From Microbacterium sp. GCS4 (GTDB taxonomy: Bacteria > Actinomycetota > Actinomycetes > Actinomycetales > Microbacteriaceae), in contig NZ_LGYE01000002.1 in assembly GCF_001262495.1 (NCBI RefSeq), positions 238,368-302,367 on the forward strand: a stretch of DNA of 64,000 bases. Reading direction: 5' to 3'. The notes beneath the pieces are model-generated. The model saw only the letters and a program-made list of their open reading frames with translations, searched no databases and had not been told where the DNA came from. How positions within the stretch are numbered: the stretch's first letter is position 1; every line of letters begins with the position of its first letter. Position numbers and translations under genes: made by a program. Shown one piece after another: positions 35,003 to 43,537 of the stretch.

Positions 35003-36166
35003 ATGGCACAGGCGACCACCCGCGAGATCGGGATCATCATGAACGGCGTCTCCGGGCGCATGGGCTACCGGCAGCACCTCGTGCGCTCGATCCTCGCGAT
35101 CCGAGAGCAGGGCGGCATCGAGCTGCCCGACGGCTCGCGCGTCACGGTCAAGCCGCTGCTCGTGGGTCGCAACGAGGCCAAGCTCGCCGAGCTCGCCGCG
35201 CGCCACGACATCGCCGACTACACGACCGACCTGGATGCCGCGCTCGCCGACCCGCAGTGGGAGATCTACGCCGACTTCCTGGTGACCAAGGCCCGCGCGG
35301 CCGCCCTCCGCAAGGCCATCGCCGCCGGCAAGGCGATCTACACCGAGAAGCCCACCGCCGAATCGCTCGAGGAGGCGCTCGAACTCGCCCGTCTCGCGGA
35401 CGAGGCCGGGGTCAAGACCGGCGTCGTGCACGACAAGCTCTACCTGCCCGGTCTGCAGAAGCTCAAGCGCCTGATCGACTCGGGCTTCTTCGGGCGCATC
35501 CTGTCGGTGCGCGGCGAGTTCGGCTACTGGGTGTTCGAGGGCGACTGGCAGCCCGCCCAGCGGCCGAGCTGGAACTACCGCACGGAGGACGGCGGCGGCA
35601 TCATCGTCGACATGTTCCCGCACTGGAACTACGTGCTCGAGAACCTGTTCGGCGCGGTGAAGAGCGTGTACGCGCAGGCGGCGGTGCACATCGCCGACCG
35701 CTGGGACGAGAAGGGCGAGCGGTACACCGCGACCGCCGAGGACGCGGCCTACGGCATCTTCGAGATCGAGGGCGGCGTCATCGCCGAGATCAACTCGAGC
35801 TGGACCGTGCGCGTGAACCGCGACGAGCTCGTCGAGTTCCAGGTCGACGGCACCCACGGGTCCGCCGTGGTCGGACTGTTCGGCGCGAAGATCCAGCCCC
35901 GCAACGCCACCCCGAAGCCGGTCTGGAACCCCGACCTCGAAGACGACCACGACTACGACGCCGACTGGCAGCAGGTGCCGACCAACGACGTCTTCCTCAA
36001 CGGCTTCCGCCAGCAGTGGGAGGAATACCTGGTGTCGTACGTCGAGGGCACGGACTACCCGTTCGACCTGCTCGCAGGCGCGCGCGGCGTGCAGTTCGCC
36101 GAGGCGGGCCTGACCTCCAGCGCCGAGGGGCGCAAGGTCGCGATCGAGCCCCTGGGCCTGCGATGA
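35003..36166 (+). CDS. Gfo/Idh/MocA-family oxidoreductase
   Basis: A 387-residue NAD(P)-dependent sugar dehydrogenase-like protein. The N-terminus IGIIMNGVSGRMGYRQHLVRSI is a variant dinucleotide-binding loop (G-x-S-G-R-M-G). The catalytic-site lysine motif is YTEKPTAESLEEALEL (E-K-P), with VVHDKLYLPGLQKLKRLIDSGFFGRILSVRGEFGYW beginning the substrate domain. It probably oxidises or epimerises a sugar, polyol or sugar acid. It is the first gene of an operon with a DUF993 protein, a sugar isomerase, LacI and glycerate kinase. The next ATG overlaps its stop by 4 bp. The exact substrate cannot be read from sequence. Confidence 0.88.
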   Translation: MAQATTREIGIIMNGVSGRMGYRQHLVRSILAIREQGGIELPDGSRVTVKPLLVGRNEAKLAELAARHDIADYTTDLDAALADPQWEIYADFLVTKARAAALRKAIAAGKAIYTEKPTAESLEEALELARLADEAGVKTGVVHDKLYLPGLQKLKRLIDSGFFGRILSVRGEFGYWVFEGDWQPAQRPSWNYRTEDGGGIIVDMFPHWNYVLENLFGAVKSVYAQAAVHIADRWDEKGERYTATAEDAAYGIFEIEGGVIAEINSSWTVRVNRDELVEFQVDGTHGSAVVGLFGAKIQPRNATPKPVWNPDLEDDHDYDADWQQVPTNDVFLNGFRQQWEEYLVSYVEGTDYPFDLLAGARGVQFAEAGLTSSAEGRKVAIEPLGLR

Positions 36167-37350
36167 CCACGCTCCGCCTCCTTGCCGCCGACGGAGCGAC
36201 CTCCGAGACCGAACTGCACGACAGCGGCGGCTACACCCGGCCGACCGCCCCGCTGCAGAGCCGCGTCGCCTACGCGGCCGCGCACGTCGTGCCGAAGGCG
36301 CACGCCGACAACACGCCCGGTCGCCCCGCCGACATCGACTGGGATGCCACGCTCGCGTTCCGTCGCAACGTGTACTCCTGGGGCCTGGGCGTCGCCGACG
36401 CCATGGACACCGCGCAGCGAAACATGGGGCTCGACCCGACGGCTGTGCGTGAGCTGATCGCCCGCAGCGCGGAGGTGGCACGCGAGGAGGGCGGCTCCGT
36501 GGTGGTCGGGGTGAACACCGACCACGTCGAGGAGACGCACATCCCGCTCGACCGTGTGATCGACGCCTACAAGCAGCAGCTGCACTTCACCGAGGAGCAG
36601 GGCGCCGGTCCTGTGCTCATGGCGTCCCGTCATGTCGCGAGGGCGGCGGGGGATGCCGACGACTACCGCCGCGTCTACCGGGAGGTTCTGGCGAGTGCGA
36701 CCGTGCCGGTCGTGCTGCACTGGCTCGGACCTGCCTTCGATCCCGAGCTGCAGGGCTACTTCGGAGCGGATGACTGGGAGACGGCATCCGCTGTGCTCCT
36801 CGACATCATCGGGGAGCACCCCGACAAGGTCGCGGGCGTGAAGATGAGCCTGTTGAACGCCGACTCGGAGATCTCGGTGCGGGAGCGGTTGCCCGAGGGC
36901 GTGCGGATGTTCACCGGCGACGACTTCCACTACGTGGGGCTCATCGGGGGTCACCGGTCGTCGAGCGAGCGGAGTGAGACGAAACGCACCCACTCCGACG
37001 CGCTGCTCGGCGCGTTCGCCGCGATCACGCCGGTCGCCTCGGCGGCGATCCAGGCGCTGGATGCCGGAGACCCGCAGCGCTATCTCGAGATCCTCGGCCC
37101 GACCGAAGAACTCAGCCGTCAGGTGTTCGCCGCCCCCACGTTCTACTACAAGACAGGAGTCGCGTTCCTGGCGTGGCTCAACGGGCACCAGCCGGCGTTC
37201 CAGATGGTCGGCGGACTGCACTCGGCCCGCAGCCTCCCGCATCTCAGCCGGATCGTCGAGCTCGCGAACGCCTCGTTCGCGCTGGAGGATCCGCAGCTCG
37301 CGCGCGAGCGCTGGCACGGGATGCTGCGCCTGAACGGGGTGGACGCGTGA
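36163..37350 (+). CDS. DUF993 family protein (dihydrodipicolinate-synthase-like TIM barrel)
   Basis: A 395-residue protein of the DUF993 family, related to DapA-type class I aldolases. Conserved parts include WDATLAFRRNVYSWGLGVADAMDTAQRNMGLD, VVGVNTDHVEE, VLHWLGPAFDPELQGYFG, and GVKMSLLNADSEI, where the Lys of G-V-K-M is in the Schiff-base lysine position. A segment near residues 264-275 (HRSSSERSETKRT) is not family-like; at DNA level it is a REP-family repeat (36954-36986) inserted in frame. It overlaps both neighbours by 4 bp. A retro-aldol or dehydration step in sugar-acid catabolism is inferred. Confidence 0.85.
   Translation: MTTLRLLAADGATSETELHDSGGYTRPTAPLQSRVAYAAAHVVPKAHADNTPGRPADIDWDATLAFRRNVYSWGLGVADAMDTAQRNMGLDPTAVRELIARSAEVAREEGGSVVVGVNTDHVEETHIPLDRVIDAYKQQLHFTEEQGAGPVLMASRHVARAAGDADDYRRVYREVLASATVPVVLHWLGPAFDPELQGYFGADDWETASAVLLDIIGEHPDKVAGVKMSLLNADSEISVRERLPEGVRMFTGDDFHYVGLIGGHRSSSERSETKRTHSDALLGAFAAITPVASAAIQALDAGDPQRYLEILGPTEELSRQVFAAPTFYYKTGVAFLAWLNGHQPAFQMVGGLHSARSLPHLSRIVELANASFALEDPQLARERWHGMLRLNGVDA
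36954..36986. repeat. REP-like repeat inside a coding sequence, in frame
   Basis: CCGGTCGTCGAGCGAGCGG followed by AGTGAGACGAAACG matches the repeat family at 30141-30270, 40424-40510 and 59764-59926, with one T-to-C and one C-to-T-type change. It adds about 11 codons to the DUF993 gene without changing frame, at a surface-loop-like position between MFTGDDFHYVGLI and SDALLGAFAAI. Confidence 0.8.
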
Positions 37351-38213
37351 ACGCCCCGGATCCGCGGCTGAGCATCAACCAGGCCACGATCAAGCACGCG
37401 GACCTCGCCACCGCCCTGCGAGTGACGGCGGATGCCGGCATCCACGCCATCGGACTATGGCGCGAGCCGGTGAACGAGGTGGGTCTCGACCTCGCGGCGC
37501 AGATGCTGGCCGATTCGGGCCTGCGGTTCACGACCCACTGCCGCGGCGGGTTCTTCACCCTGCCGGAGGGGCGGGAGCGCATCGCAGCCCTCGACGATAA
37601 CCGTCGCGCGATCGAGGAGACCGCGACGCTCGCCGCCGCCGGCGCGGAAGGCTCCACGGCCGTGCTCGTGCTCGTCGCGGGCGGGTTGCCCGCCGGGTCT
37701 CGCGATCTGATCGGGGCGCGGGAGCGGGTGCGCGACGCGATCGGGACGCTGGCCACGGATGCCGAGGCCGCCGGGGTCACGCTCGCGATCGAGCCGCTGC
37801 ATCCGATGTACGCGTCCGATCGCGCCGTCGTCTCGACCCTGGGTCAGGCGCTCGACATCGCGGCGGACTTCGCACCGGAGGTCGTGGGCGCGGCGGTCGA
37901 CACGTTCCACATCTGGTGGGACCCGCAGGTGCTCGAGCAGATCGCCCGCGCCGGGCGCGAGGGGCGCATCGCGACGTATCAGGTGTGCGACTGGAAGACG
38001 CCGCTCGCGGCCGATCCGCTGCTGTCGAGGCACTATCCGGGCGACGGCGTGATCGACTTCGGGTCGCTCACGAGGGCCGTGGTGGATGCCGGATACGACC
38101 GTGACATCGAGGTCGAGATCTTCCATGCCGACGTCTGGGCCGATGCTCCGGAGAACGTCGTGCGGCGCACCGCCGAGGCGTTCGCGGCCGCGGTGTCACC
38201 GCATCTGCCATGA
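37347..38213 (+). CDS. Sugar phosphate isomerase/epimerase (AP endonuclease family 2 fold)
   Basis: A 288-residue TIM-barrel protein: SINQATIKHADLATALRVTADAGIHAIGLWRE at the start, then THCRGGFF, LAIEPLHPMYASDRAVVSTL with a metal-binding Glu, AVDTFHIWWDP with the D-x-x-H metal ligands, YQVCDWKTPL and DIEVEIFHADVW with the final Glu. These are the metal-site motifs of xylose-isomerase-like enzymes such as hydroxypyruvate isomerase or inosose isomerase. The GTG start overlaps the DUF993 stop. It would isomerise an intermediate made by the two upstream enzymes. Confidence 0.87.
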   Translation: MNAPDPRLSINQATIKHADLATALRVTADAGIHAIGLWREPVNEVGLDLAAQMLADSGLRFTTHCRGGFFTLPEGRERIAALDDNRRAIEETATLAAAGAEGSTAVLVLVAGGLPAGSRDLIGARERVRDAIGTLATDAEAAGVTLAIEPLHPMYASDRAVVSTLGQALDIAADFAPEVVGAAVDTFHIWWDPQVLEQIARAGREGRIATYQVCDWKTPLAADPLLSRHYPGDGVIDFGSLTRAVVDAGYDRDIEVEIFHADVWADAPENVVRRTAEAFAAAVSPHLP

Positions 38214-38243
38214 CCTCCACGCGGGCACGGTCGCGGTGACCAG

Positions 38244-38249
38244 TAGGCT
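38244..38249 (+). promoter_or_regulatory. -10 box TAGGCT of a leaderless promoter for the LacI gene
   Basis: TAGGCT lies 6 nt before ATG 38256 with no Shine-Dalgarno between. It gives the regulator its own promoter inside the catabolic operon. Confidence 0.5.
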
Positions 38250-38255
38250 CGGCTC

Positions 38256-39314
38256 ATGAGTGTGCCGGAAAGCCCTTCCCGCGTGCGTCAGCCGCGGCCG
38301 CCCCGCGGAGCGGCGCCCACCCTGCACGACGTCGCCCGGGAGGCGGGGGTGTCGCTCGCGACCGCGTCGCGCGTGCTCAACGGCTCCGATCGCAAGGTGG
38401 CCGAGTCGTTCCGCGAGAAGGTGGAGCAGGCTGCGGCCTCGCTCGGCTACACGGCGAACGTGTCGGCCCAGGCGACGGCACGCGGCACGTCCCCGGTCAT
38501 CGCGCTGCTCGTCGCCGACATCGCCGACCCGTACTTCGGGCTGATCGCCGCCGGCGTCGCGCGCGGCGCCGACGAGCATGGTCTCGTCGTCACGATCTCG
38601 ATCACCGAGCGCGACCCGGCCCGCGAGGCACGGATCGTCCGGGCCCTGCGCGGTCAGCGCCCGCAGGGTCTCATCATCGCGGCATCCCGCACGAGCGGGA
38701 CGACGGATGCCGCCGCGGTCGCCGAATTGGACGGCTTCGCGCGCTTCGGCAGCCGCGTCGTCACGTTCGGCGCCAGGGTCGGCGAGAACCGGCACATCGA
38801 GATCGACAACCGCGCGGGCGCCGAAGAGCTCGGCCGTCGGATGGCCGCGCTCGGGTACCGCTCGGCGATCGCGCTCGCCGCAGCGCCCGGCATCCTCACC
38901 TCCGATGAGCGTCTCGCGGGATTCCGCAGCGGCTTCGAGGCGGGGGGAGGAACCGTCGACCGCGTGCTGCGCGGAGACTTCCGTCGCGAGTCGGGCGCGA
39001 CGGGCATGGCGGCAGCGCTCGCCGAGGGCGTCGATCCCGGAACGCTCGTGTTCGGGATGAGCGACGTCATCGCGATCGGAGCCATGTCGGCGATCCGCGA
39101 CGCCGGGCGCGAGGTCGGGCGCGACATCGCGGTGTGCGGCTTCGACGACGTGCCGTCGAGCAGCGACGTCACGCCGGGCCTCACGACCGTGCGGGTGCCG
39201 TTGAGCGACATCGGCTATCAGGCCTTCCGCGCCACGGTCGACGCCGACTGGGAGCAGACCCCACTGCCGCTCGAGGTCATGGTGCGCTCGAGCACCCCGG
39301 AGGTCGCGGCATGA
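38256..39314 (+). CDS. LacI-family transcriptional regulator
   Basis: A 352-residue LacI protein. The DNA-binding part is PTLHDVAREAGVSLATASRVLNGSDRKVAESFREKVEQA with hinge LGYTANVSAQATARG. The effector domain shows VIALLVADIADPYFGLIAAGVARGA and CGFDDVPSSSDVTPGLTTVRVPL. It lies in the same direction as the sugar genes, 42 bp after the isomerase, and overlaps the glycerate-kinase start (ATGA). It is the best candidate to bind the two GGRRAGCGTTTWCC sites at 34912 and 34966. The hinge Ala-x-Ala and FDD motifs are intact. Confidence 0.9.
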   Translation: MSVPESPSRVRQPRPPRGAAPTLHDVAREAGVSLATASRVLNGSDRKVAESFREKVEQAAASLGYTANVSAQATARGTSPVIALLVADIADPYFGLIAAGVARGADEHGLVVTISITERDPAREARIVRALRGQRPQGLIIAASRTSGTTDAAAVAELDGFARFGSRVVTFGARVGENRHIEIDNRAGAEELGRRMAALGYRSAIALAAAPGILTSDERLAGFRSGFEAGGGTVDRVLRGDFRRESGATGMAAALAEGVDPGTLVFGMSDVIAIGAMSAIRDAGREVGRDIAVCGFDDVPSSSDVTPGLTTVRVPLSDIGYQAFRATVDADWEQTPLPLEVMVRSSTPEVAA

Positions 39315-40420
39315 CCCGCGTCGTTCTCGCACCGGACAGCTTCAAGGGCACGATCACGGCCGCCGACGCCGCCGCGGCGCTCGCAGAGGGATGGGCGTCG
39401 GTCGACCCCGACGCCGACTTCGTGCACCGGCCGATGGCGGACGGCGGGGAGGGCACGGTCGCGGCGTTCGAGGCCGCGGTTCCCGGAGCGCGCCGGATGC
39501 CCGTGACGGTCGACGGGCCCGCCGGGCGTCGGATCGACGCCTCGTGGCTGCTGTTGCCCGGCGACGCCGCAGCGCCGAACGGGACCGCGGTGGTCGATCT
39601 CGCCTCGACGTCCGGCATCGAGCTGCTCGACGAGCTGCGCCCCTGGGATGCCGACACCACGGGTTTCGGTCAGGCGATCGCCGCGGCCCTCGATCACGGC
39701 GTCTCGCGGCTGGTCGTCGGCATCGGATCCAGTGCGTCGACCGACGGCGGCACGGGGATGCTGTCGGCACTCGGCGCCCGGTTCCTCGACGTGCACGGGC
39801 ATCCCGTCGCCCGGGGTGCCCGTGGCCTCGCCGACATCGTCACGGTCGATCTCGGCGCCCTGCGCGCCGCCCCCGAGGTGCGCGTGCTCACCGACGTCAC
39901 GAACCCTCTGATCGGCGCGCGCGGTGCGGCAGCGGTGTTCGGCCCGCAGAAGGGCCTCGACTCGGTCGACGACATCACCACGGCGGATGCCGGGCTGGCG
40001 CGCCTCGCCGCCCTGCTCGACCTCGATCCGACCACCGCGGGCACCGGGGCGGCGGGAGGCACGGGTGCGGCGCTCGTCGCATGGGGCGCGACACTCGCGT
40101 CGGGGGCGGCCGAAGTAGCCGCGCTCATCGGCCTCGAGGAGGCCGTCCGCGGAGCCGACGTCGTGATCACCGGTGAGGGCTCCTACGACGGCCAGTCCGG
40201 CGACGGCAAGGTCCCGTCGTTCCTCGCCGGGATCGCGTCCTCCGCGGGAGCCGCGGCCATGCTCGCCGCCGGACGCATCACGGATGATGCGGACACGGCG
40301 CTGTTCACGGCATCCGCGTCACTCACCGCGCTGGCGGGGTCGTCGGATGCCGCGCTCCGGGAGCCGGCCCGCTGGCTGCGTGAGGCCGGCGCGGCGCTCG
40401 CCCGCACGACCGGTCGTTGA
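39311..40420 (+). CDS. glxK: Glycerate kinase
   Basis: A 369-residue type-1 glycerate kinase. Signature blocks: VLAPDSFKGTITAADAAAALAEGW at the N-terminus, PMADGGEGTVAAF, GIGSSASTDGGTGMLSALGARF, DVTNPLIGARGAAAVFGPQKG, and VITGEGSYDGQSGDGKVP. It phosphorylates D-glycerate (usually to 2-phosphoglycerate) with ATP, feeding lower glycolysis. Its place at the end of the operon suggests that the pathway yields glycerate or tartronate semialdehyde. The last codons (GGTCGTTGA) are identical to the start of the REP repeat that follows, so a repeat may have supplied the stop codon. Confidence 0.9.
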   Translation: MTRVVLAPDSFKGTITAADAAAALAEGWASVDPDADFVHRPMADGGEGTVAAFEAAVPGARRMPVTVDGPAGRRIDASWLLLPGDAAAPNGTAVVDLASTSGIELLDELRPWDADTTGFGQAIAAALDHGVSRLVVGIGSSASTDGGTGMLSALGARFLDVHGHPVARGARGLADIVTVDLGALRAAPEVRVLTDVTNPLIGARGAAAVFGPQKGLDSVDDITTADAGLARLAALLDLDPTTAGTGAAGGTGAALVAWGATLASGAAEVAALIGLEEAVRGADVVITGEGSYDGQSGDGKVPSFLAGIASSAGAAAMLAAGRITDDADTALFTASASLTALAGSSDAALREPARWLREAGAALARTTGR

Positions 40421-40423
40421 CCT

Positions 40424-40510
40424 CGGTCGTTGAGCGAGGAGCGCAGCGACGAGACGAAACGCATCCGCCGACGTGCGGCGCGTTTCGACTCGCTGCGCTC
40501 GCTCAACGAG
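40424..40510. repeat. Inverted pair of REP-like repeats between glxK and pgm
   Basis: A plus copy at 40424-40461 and an inverted copy at 40481-40510 form a hairpin with arms of about 28 bp and a 19-nt loop. It sits between convergent genes, as at 30141-30270, so it may act as a bidirectional terminator. A partial copy, GGTCGTTGA, at 40412-40420 overlaps the stop of glxK. Confidence 0.85.
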
Positions 40511-40556
40511 CGGGGCCTCGGGTTCGCTCGCTGAGCGCGGTGGCCCGCCTCGGGGC

Positions 40557-42200
40557 TCAGCCTCCGAGCGCGGCGGACACGACCGCCCTGGCCTCCTCCT
40601 GCACCTGCGCGAGGTGCTCGGGGCCCCGCAGGCTCTCGGCGTACAGCTTGTACACGTCTTCGGTGCCCGAGGGCCGCGCGGCGAACCACGCGTGCTCGGT
40701 CTGCACCTTGAGGCCGCCGATCGCAGCGCCGTTGCCCGGAGCGTTCGACAGCTTCGCCGTGATCTCCTCGCCCGCGAGGGACGTGGCCGAGACGGCATCC
40801 GGCGCCAGCTTGCCGAGCGTCGCCTTCTGCTCGGGCGTGGCCGGTGCGTCGACGCGCTGGTAGGCGGACGATCCGAACGCCTCCTCCAGCTCGCGGTACC
40901 GCTCCGAGGGCGTCTTGCCCGTGACCGCGATGATCTCGGCCGCGAGCAGGCACAGCAGGATGCCGTCCTTGTCGGTCGACCACACCGAGCCGTCCATGCG
41001 GAGGAACGAGGCACCCGCCGACTCCTCGCCGCCGAACGCGACGCTGCCGTCGAGCAGACCGGGCACGAACCACTTGAAGCCCACCGGCACTTCCAGCAGG
41101 CGGCGGCCGAGCGACTCGGCGACCCGGTCGATGATCATCGACGACACGAGCGTCTTGCCGATCGCGGCGTCGCGCGGCCACTCGGCACGGTGCGAGAACA
41201 GGTAGTCGATCGCGACCGCGAGATAGTGGTTCGGGTTCATGAGACCGGCGTCGGGGGTGACGATGCCGTGGCGGTCGGCATCCGCATCGTTGCCGGTGAG
41301 CACGTCGAAGTCGCCCCGCTTCGCGACGAGCGAGGCCATCGCCGAGGGCGACGACGGATCCATGCGGATCTTCTCGTCCCAGTCGAGCGTCATGAAGCGC
41401 CACGTCGGGTCGACCTCGGGGTTCACGACCGTGAGGTCCAGGTCGTGGACCTCCTTGATGAGCTGCCAGTACTCGACCGAGGCGCCGCCCAGCGGATCGG
41501 CGCCGATGCGCACACCCGCCCGGCGGATCGCGTCGACGTCGATGATCGACGACAGGTCGCGCACGTACGCGTCGCGGAAGTCGTAGCCCGGCAGGGCATC
41601 CCAGTCGATGTCCGCGAACCGCTCGCGCTTCACTCCCTCGAGCCCCGCGGCGATCAACTCGTTCGCGCGATTCGCGATCCAGCCGGTCGCATCGGTGTCG
41701 GCCGGCCCGCCGTGCGGCGGGTTGTACTTGAACCCGCCGTCGCGCGGCGGGTTGTGGCTCGGCGTCACGACGATGCCGTCGGCGCGGCCCGCGTCGTCCG
41801 CCGCGCGGCCCCGGTTGTACGTGAGGATCGCGTGGCTGAGCGCCGGCGTCGGCACCCAGGCGTCGCGCGAGTCCACGCGCACGTCGACCCCGTTCGCGAC
41901 GAGCACCTCGATCGCGCTGCGCTCGGCCGGCAGCGACAGGGCGTGCGTGTCGCGGCCGAGGAACAGGGGGCCGGTGATGCCCTGCGCCGCCCGGTAGTCG
42001 ACGATCGCCTGTGTGGTGGCGAGGATGTGATGCTCGTTGAAGCTCTTCGACAGCGACGACCCGCGGTGACCGCTGGTGCCGAACACCACACGCTCCGCGG
42101 CGACGGAGGGATCCGGGGTGCGGTCGTAGTAGGCCGAGATCAGCTCGTCGACGTCGATCAGGTCAGTGTCCTCCGCGGGGAGGCCGGCACGGCTCGTCAT
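40557..42200 (-). CDS. pgm: Phosphoglucomutase (alpha-D-glucose phosphate-specific)
   Basis: A 547-residue alpha-D-phosphohexomutase. N-terminal motif [19 protein letters not shown]; the phosphoserine loop is [20 protein letters not shown]; metal loop [11 protein letters not shown]; sugar-binding [16 protein letters not shown]; and the C-terminal phosphate loop [16 protein letters not shown]. It interconverts glucose-1-phosphate and glucose-6-phosphate, linking the galactose genes upstream to glycolysis. The start at 42200 is 6 nt from CAGACT on the minus strand (leaderless pattern); the longer frame start at 42227 lies upstream of this box and is unlikely. Confidence 0.94.
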   Translation of the reverse strand: MTSRAGLPAEDTDLIDVDELISAYYDRTPDPSVAAERVVFGTSGHRGSSLSKSFNEHHILATTQAIVDYRAAQGITGPLFLGRDTHALSLPAERSAIEVLVANGVDVRVDSRDAWVPTPALSHAILTYNRGRAADDAGRADGIVVTPSHNPPRDGGFKYNPPHGGPADTDATGWIANRANELIAAGLEGVKRERFADIDWDALPGYDFRDAYVRDLSSIIDVDAIRRAGVRIGADPLGGASVEYWQLIKEVHDLDLTVVNPEVDPTWRFMTLDWDEKIRMDPSSPSAMASLVAKRGDFDVLTGNDADADRHGIVTPDAGLMNPNHYLAVAIDYLFSHRAEWPRDAAIGKTLVSSMIIDRVAESLGRRLLEVPVGFKWFVPGLLDGSVAFGGEESAGASFLRMDGSVWSTDKDGILLCLLAAEIIAVTGKTPSERYRELEEAFGSSAYQRVDAPATPEQKATLGKLAPDAVSATSLAGEEITAKLSNAPGNGAAIGGLKVQTEHAWFAARPSGTEDVYKLYAESLRGPEHLAQVQEEARAVVSAALGG

Positions 42201-42307
42201 GCAGACAGTCTGCCCCCATCTCGGCATCCGCGCACCTTCGAGTCGGATGCTTGACAGCGGCCGCCCCGTCGCCTCCAGGACCCGGCGCGTGCCCTACAGT
42301 GAAACGC

Positions 42308-43249
42308 GTGACCGAACGCCGCACCTACAGCTATCTGGGCCCCGCCGGAACGTTCACGGAGGCGGCGCTCGAGCAGGTCGCCGAAGCGCGCGGGCAGGAC
42401 TGGCGCGCCGTGCACAACGTGGGCGAGGCTCTCGCGGACGTGCTGGAGGGGCGCAGCCACGCGGCGATGATCGCGATCGAGAACTCGGTCGAGGGCGGCG
42501 TCTCCACCACGCAGGACGCGCTCGCGACCATCCCCGGGCTGCGGATCATCGGCGAGTACCTCGTGCGGGTGAACTTCGTGCTCGTGGCCCCGCGGGGCAC
42601 GACGCTGTCGGACGTGGCGGTCATCGCCGCGCATCCGGTCGCCTACGCGCAGTGCCACGGCTGGCTCGGCGAGAACCTGCCGTCCCACTCCCACGTGCCC
42701 GCCGCGAGCAACGTCGCCTCCGCGATCGGCGTGCTCGACGGGTCGCTCCCCGCCCAGGCGGCCATCGCCGCCCCCGGTGTCGTGAAGCACCTCGACGTCG
42801 ACGTGCTCGCGTCCGACATCGGCGACAACGCGCAGGCCGTCACGCGGTTCGTGCTCGTCACGCGCACGACCACGGCGCCGGAGCCGACCGGCGCGGACAA
42901 GACCTCGCTCATCGTCGAGCTCCCGAACGACCACCCCGGGTCGCTCCTCGAGATGCTCGAGCAGTTCTCGACGCGCGGCATCAACCTCTCGCTGATCCAG
43001 TCGCGGCCCATCGGAGACGAGCTCGGCCGCTACCGGTTCGTGATCGACGCCGACGGGCACATCTCCCACGAGCGCATGGCCGACGCGCTGCTCGGCATCC
43101 GGCGTTTCAGCCCGCGCGTCGTGTTCCTCGGGTCGTACCCGCGCGCCGACCGCCAGATCGTGCAGTACCCCGACCGCTACGCCGATGACGTGTTCGTCGA
43201 GGCGCGCGACTGGCTGCGCGGCATCCTCTCCGGCGAGCCGGAGGCGTAG
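42308..43249 (+). CDS. pheA: Prephenate dehydratase
   Basis: A 313-residue enzyme. The PDT domain begins YSYLGPAGTFTEAALEQVAE, includes IENSVEGGVSTTQDAL, and ends with the catalytic NAQAVTRFVLVTR (T-R-F motif). The C-terminal ACT domain (about 205-285) has the GSLLEMLEQF and ESRP-like IQSRP motifs that bind phenylalanine for feedback inhibition. It converts prephenate to phenylpyruvate. The GTG start 42308 lies 7 nt after TACAGT. It is divergent from pgm and followed by a C-rich tract and a hairpin. Confidence 0.93.
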   Translation: MTERRTYSYLGPAGTFTEAALEQVAEARGQDWRAVHNVGEALADVLEGRSHAAMIAIENSVEGGVSTTQDALATIPGLRIIGEYLVRVNFVLVAPRGTTLSDVAVIAAHPVAYAQCHGWLGENLPSHSHVPAASNVASAIGVLDGSLPAQAAIAAPGVVKHLDVDVLASDIGDNAQAVTRFVLVTRTTTAPEPTGADKTSLIVELPNDHPGSLLEMLEQFSTRGINLSLIQSRPIGDELGRYRFVIDADGHISHERMADALLGIRRFSPRVVFLGSYPRADRQIVQYPDRYADDVFVEARDWLRGILSGEPEA

Positions 43250-43372
43250 CCGCTCCCGCCCTCCCGTCCCGTCCCCTCCCGCCCCGTCCCCTCCTGGCCC
43301 GTCCCCTCTCGCCCCGCCCTCCCGCCCCGTCCCCTCTCGCCCCGTCCCCTCCCGTCCCGTCCCCTCCCGTCG
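43250..43372. repeat. C-rich tandem (CCCGTCC/CCCCTCC) tract after pheA
   Basis: About 120 bp composed almost only of C, T and G on this strand, made of short units such as CCCGTCC, CCCCTCC and CCCGCCC. The opposite strand is a series of G3-G4 runs able to form a G-quadruplex. A hairpin of the AGATGGAAAACGC family follows immediately. A related tract is at 47697-47787. Slippage during replication is the usual origin of such tracts. Confidence 0.8.
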
Positions 43373-43373
43373 A

Positions 43374-43423
43374 GAGATGGAAAACGCCTCTGAGGAGTGC
43401 CTGCTGGAGGCGTTTTCCATCTC
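43374..43423. repeat. Perfect 17-bp inverted repeat (AGATGGAAAACGC family)
   Basis: Arms GAGATGGAAAACGCCTC (43374-43390) and its exact complement (43407-43423) flank a 16-nt loop. It follows the C-rich tract downstream of pheA and may terminate that transcript or act as a REP-like element. Related hairpins: 34839, 44469, 47803. Confidence 0.85.
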
Positions 43424-43537
43424 CCATCGGTCTCAACGCTCCCTGCACAGGATGCCGCGGGGGCGGCTTATCCCGATCCGGTGGGCGTAGCGGACGGAGG
43501 ACGGCGCTGCGGCGAAGGATGCTGGCAGGCTTCCCGG

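Noticed and set aside
42251..42256. TTGACA as -35 box of pheA
   Set aside because: It is a perfect -35 hexamer but 38 bp from the TACAGT box, too far for normal promoter spacing.
43250..43372. C-rich tract read as part of a coding gene
   Set aside because: The plus-strand frame gives only Pro/Ser/Arg repeats (PSPPGPS-like) and the region lies between a clear stop and a hairpin.
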